Source: RFPI01 sp964470195
Lineage (GTDB): Bacteria; Pseudomonadota; Gammaproteobacteria; Burkholderiales; Methylophilaceae
NCBI GenBank assembly: GCA_964470195.1
Contig: CAYYBG010000016.1
Coordinates: 1-43,085, forward strand
DNA length: 43,085 nucleotides
Direction of reading: 5' to 3'
Position numbers and translations under genes: made by a program. Below, one piece after another: positions 42,360 to 43,085 of this stretch (its first letter is position 1; every line of letters starts with the position of its first letter). The notes beneath the pieces are model-generated. The model was not told the DNA's origin, did not search any database, and was given only the letters and a program-made list of their open reading frames with translations.

Positions 42360-42803
42360 ATGCCAGCAGCAAAATTAACAGTTGGATTGCGCTATCAACA
42401 TCGATTTGTGGTGCCATTAACTAAAACCGTTCCAGCCTTGTACCCCGAAGCAGAAGAGTTTGTTCAAATGCCACAAGTGTTTGCGACTGGGTTTTTGGTG
42501 GGGTTTTTAGAGTGGGCATGTATCAAAGCCATTAACCCGTATTTGAACTGGCCCGATGAACAAACGCTGGGGACACATATTAATGTTAGCCATCAAGCCG
42601 CTACACCAGTGGGTTCTGAGGTGGTCGCAGATATTGAGTTAATTGAGATCGATGGACGACGTTTGCTTTTTTCAGTCCAAGCCCATGATGGCTTAGACGT
42701 GATAGCAAAAGGCACACATGAGCGTTTTGTGATTGATAAGCAACGATTTGAAATTAAAGTGGCACAGAAACAACAACAACTGAATCATCAGAACAAGTAT
42801 TGA
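42360..42803 (+). CDS. hotdog-fold thioesterase (FlK-like)
   Basis: A 147-aa hotdog-fold protein of the acyl-CoA thioesterase superfamily, closest in pattern to fluoroacetyl-CoA thioesterase relatives: VFATGFLVGFLEWAC with the helix Glu, GTHINVSHQAATPVGSEV with the active-site His, and a C-terminal strand GTHERFVID. FlK uses Thr, Glu and His for catalysis; the Thr of ATGF and the Glu and His are plausible equivalents. True substrate unknown; fluoroacetate specificity should not be assumed. AGGAG seven bases upstream supports the ATG. Confidence 0.8.
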   Translation: MPAAKLTVGLRYQHRFVVPLTKTVPALYPEAEEFVQMPQVFATGFLVGFLEWACIKAINPYLNWPDEQTLGTHINVSHQAATPVGSEVVADIELIEIDGRRLLFSVQAHDGLDVIAKGTHERFVIDKQRFEIKVAQKQQQLNHQNKY

Positions 42804-42860
42804 TACAGCAATCTCTCTAGGCAAACAGGTACTGCACTGCAGGACCTGAGTTATATAGGC

Positions 42861-43085
42861 TTAAATCACGTTGAAATTAATTAGGCTGCTGTAGCTAGAA
42901 TTGCCCGCCGAATCTGTAGCGATCGCGCTCAAGCTGACTTCCCCCGTCCCTAAACTGGTCAAATCGCTATCGGTTAATGTGACGGCAATATTACTACCTG
43001 AGCTAGTGTAGGATTTATTAATGGATGCTACACCTTTACTCAATACTACTGAGATGTTGCTACCTGATTCTGCCCAAAGATTCAC
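42861..43085 (-). CDS. C-terminal end of an Ig-like repeat surface protein (partial)
   Basis: Only the final 74 residues are present; the reading frame continues past the window edge, so the codon at 43085 is probably an internal Val and not a start. The sequence (SGSNIAVTLTDSDLTSLGTG, then SAIATDSAGNSS) follows the pattern of bacterial Ig-like repeats in large secreted adhesins and T1SS proteins: serine/glycine-rich, a VTLTDxDL strand and an A-TDSAGN turn. No C-terminal RTX, LPXTG or autotransporter signature is visible; it ends LINFNVI. It converges on the thioesterase gene. Function beyond surface repeat protein cannot be called. Confidence 0.72.
   Translation of the reverse strand: MNLWAESGSNISVVLSKGVASINKSYTSSGSNIAVTLTDSDLTSLGTGEVSLSAIATDSAGNSSYSSLINFNVI

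Noticed and set aside
1..43085. Mobile elements, prophage, CRISPR or defence island
   Set aside because: No transposase, integrase, direct-repeat array or known defence family was seen; gene order is dense and conserved throughout.

Overview
The window reads as a chromosome segment of a Gram-negative bacterium, most likely a betaproteobacterium with GC in the low-to-mid 40s (estimated by eye). Pointers to this are the DapC-type succinyldiaminopimelate aminotransferase, a 46-residue DUF3149 protein, a PsiE-family membrane protein, the betaproteobacterial form of hypoxanthine-guanine phosphoribosyltransferase, and a MutL with a DMHA-type endonuclease motif as in Neisseria. A Nitrosomonadales or Methylophilaceae-like host is a guess. 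I see no phage, integrase, insertion sequence or CRISPR array. Almost everything is dense, overlapping, conserved genes.

Region 1 (1-4.6 kb): a dienelactone-hydrolase-family gene (minus), then rmuC-moaD-moaE-ugd packed head to tail, with TTG starts on moaE and ugd. Region 2 (4.6-11.3 kb): hslR, galE, rfbB-rfbD-rfbA-rfbC, a polyprenyl-phosphate sugar-phosphate transferase and a purine phosphoribosyltransferase. Together ugd, galE and the rfb genes supply UDP-glucuronate, UDP-galactose and dTDP-L-rhamnose, and the transferase would start a lipid-linked polysaccharide. No flippase, polymerase or further glycosyltransferase lies here. Region 3 (11.3-15.4 kb, minus strand): two half-size YeeE/YedE sulfur-type transporter subunits, PsiE, DUF3149, tRNA-Asn(GUU) with its own promoter and terminator, a class I aminotransferase and an exported trypsin-like protease with TPR repeats. 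Region 4 (15.5-23.7 kb): uvrB, convergent rne, and rluC-HAD phosphatase-Rieske-sppA.

Region 5 (23.8-33.2 kb) is an alpha-glucan block: glgB-pgi leftwards and glgC-GH57-malQ-ROK kinase rightwards from a shared 150-bp gap. Its products would make ADP-glucose, branch the glucan, rearrange maltodextrins and return glucose through glucose 6-phosphate. Glycogen synthase and phosphorylase are not in the window. Region 6 (33.2-41.4 kb): queG divergent from tsaE-amiC-MBL/beta-CASP nuclease-mutL-miaA, resembling the amiB-mutL-miaA superoperon of E. coli but with the nuclease inserted and no hfq following; dapC converges on miaA. Region 7 (41.4-43.1 kb): an EamA transporter, a hotdog thioesterase, and the C-terminal end of an Ig-like repeat surface protein cut by the window edge.

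I find no convincing undescribed multi-gene system. The items most worth a second look are small: interlocked start codons of queG and tsaE, interlocked stop codons of miaA and dapC, hairpins over or beside ribosome binding sites ahead of the aminotransferase, DUF3149 and rne genes, face-to-face glgB/glgC promoters, and a probably leaderless dapC.
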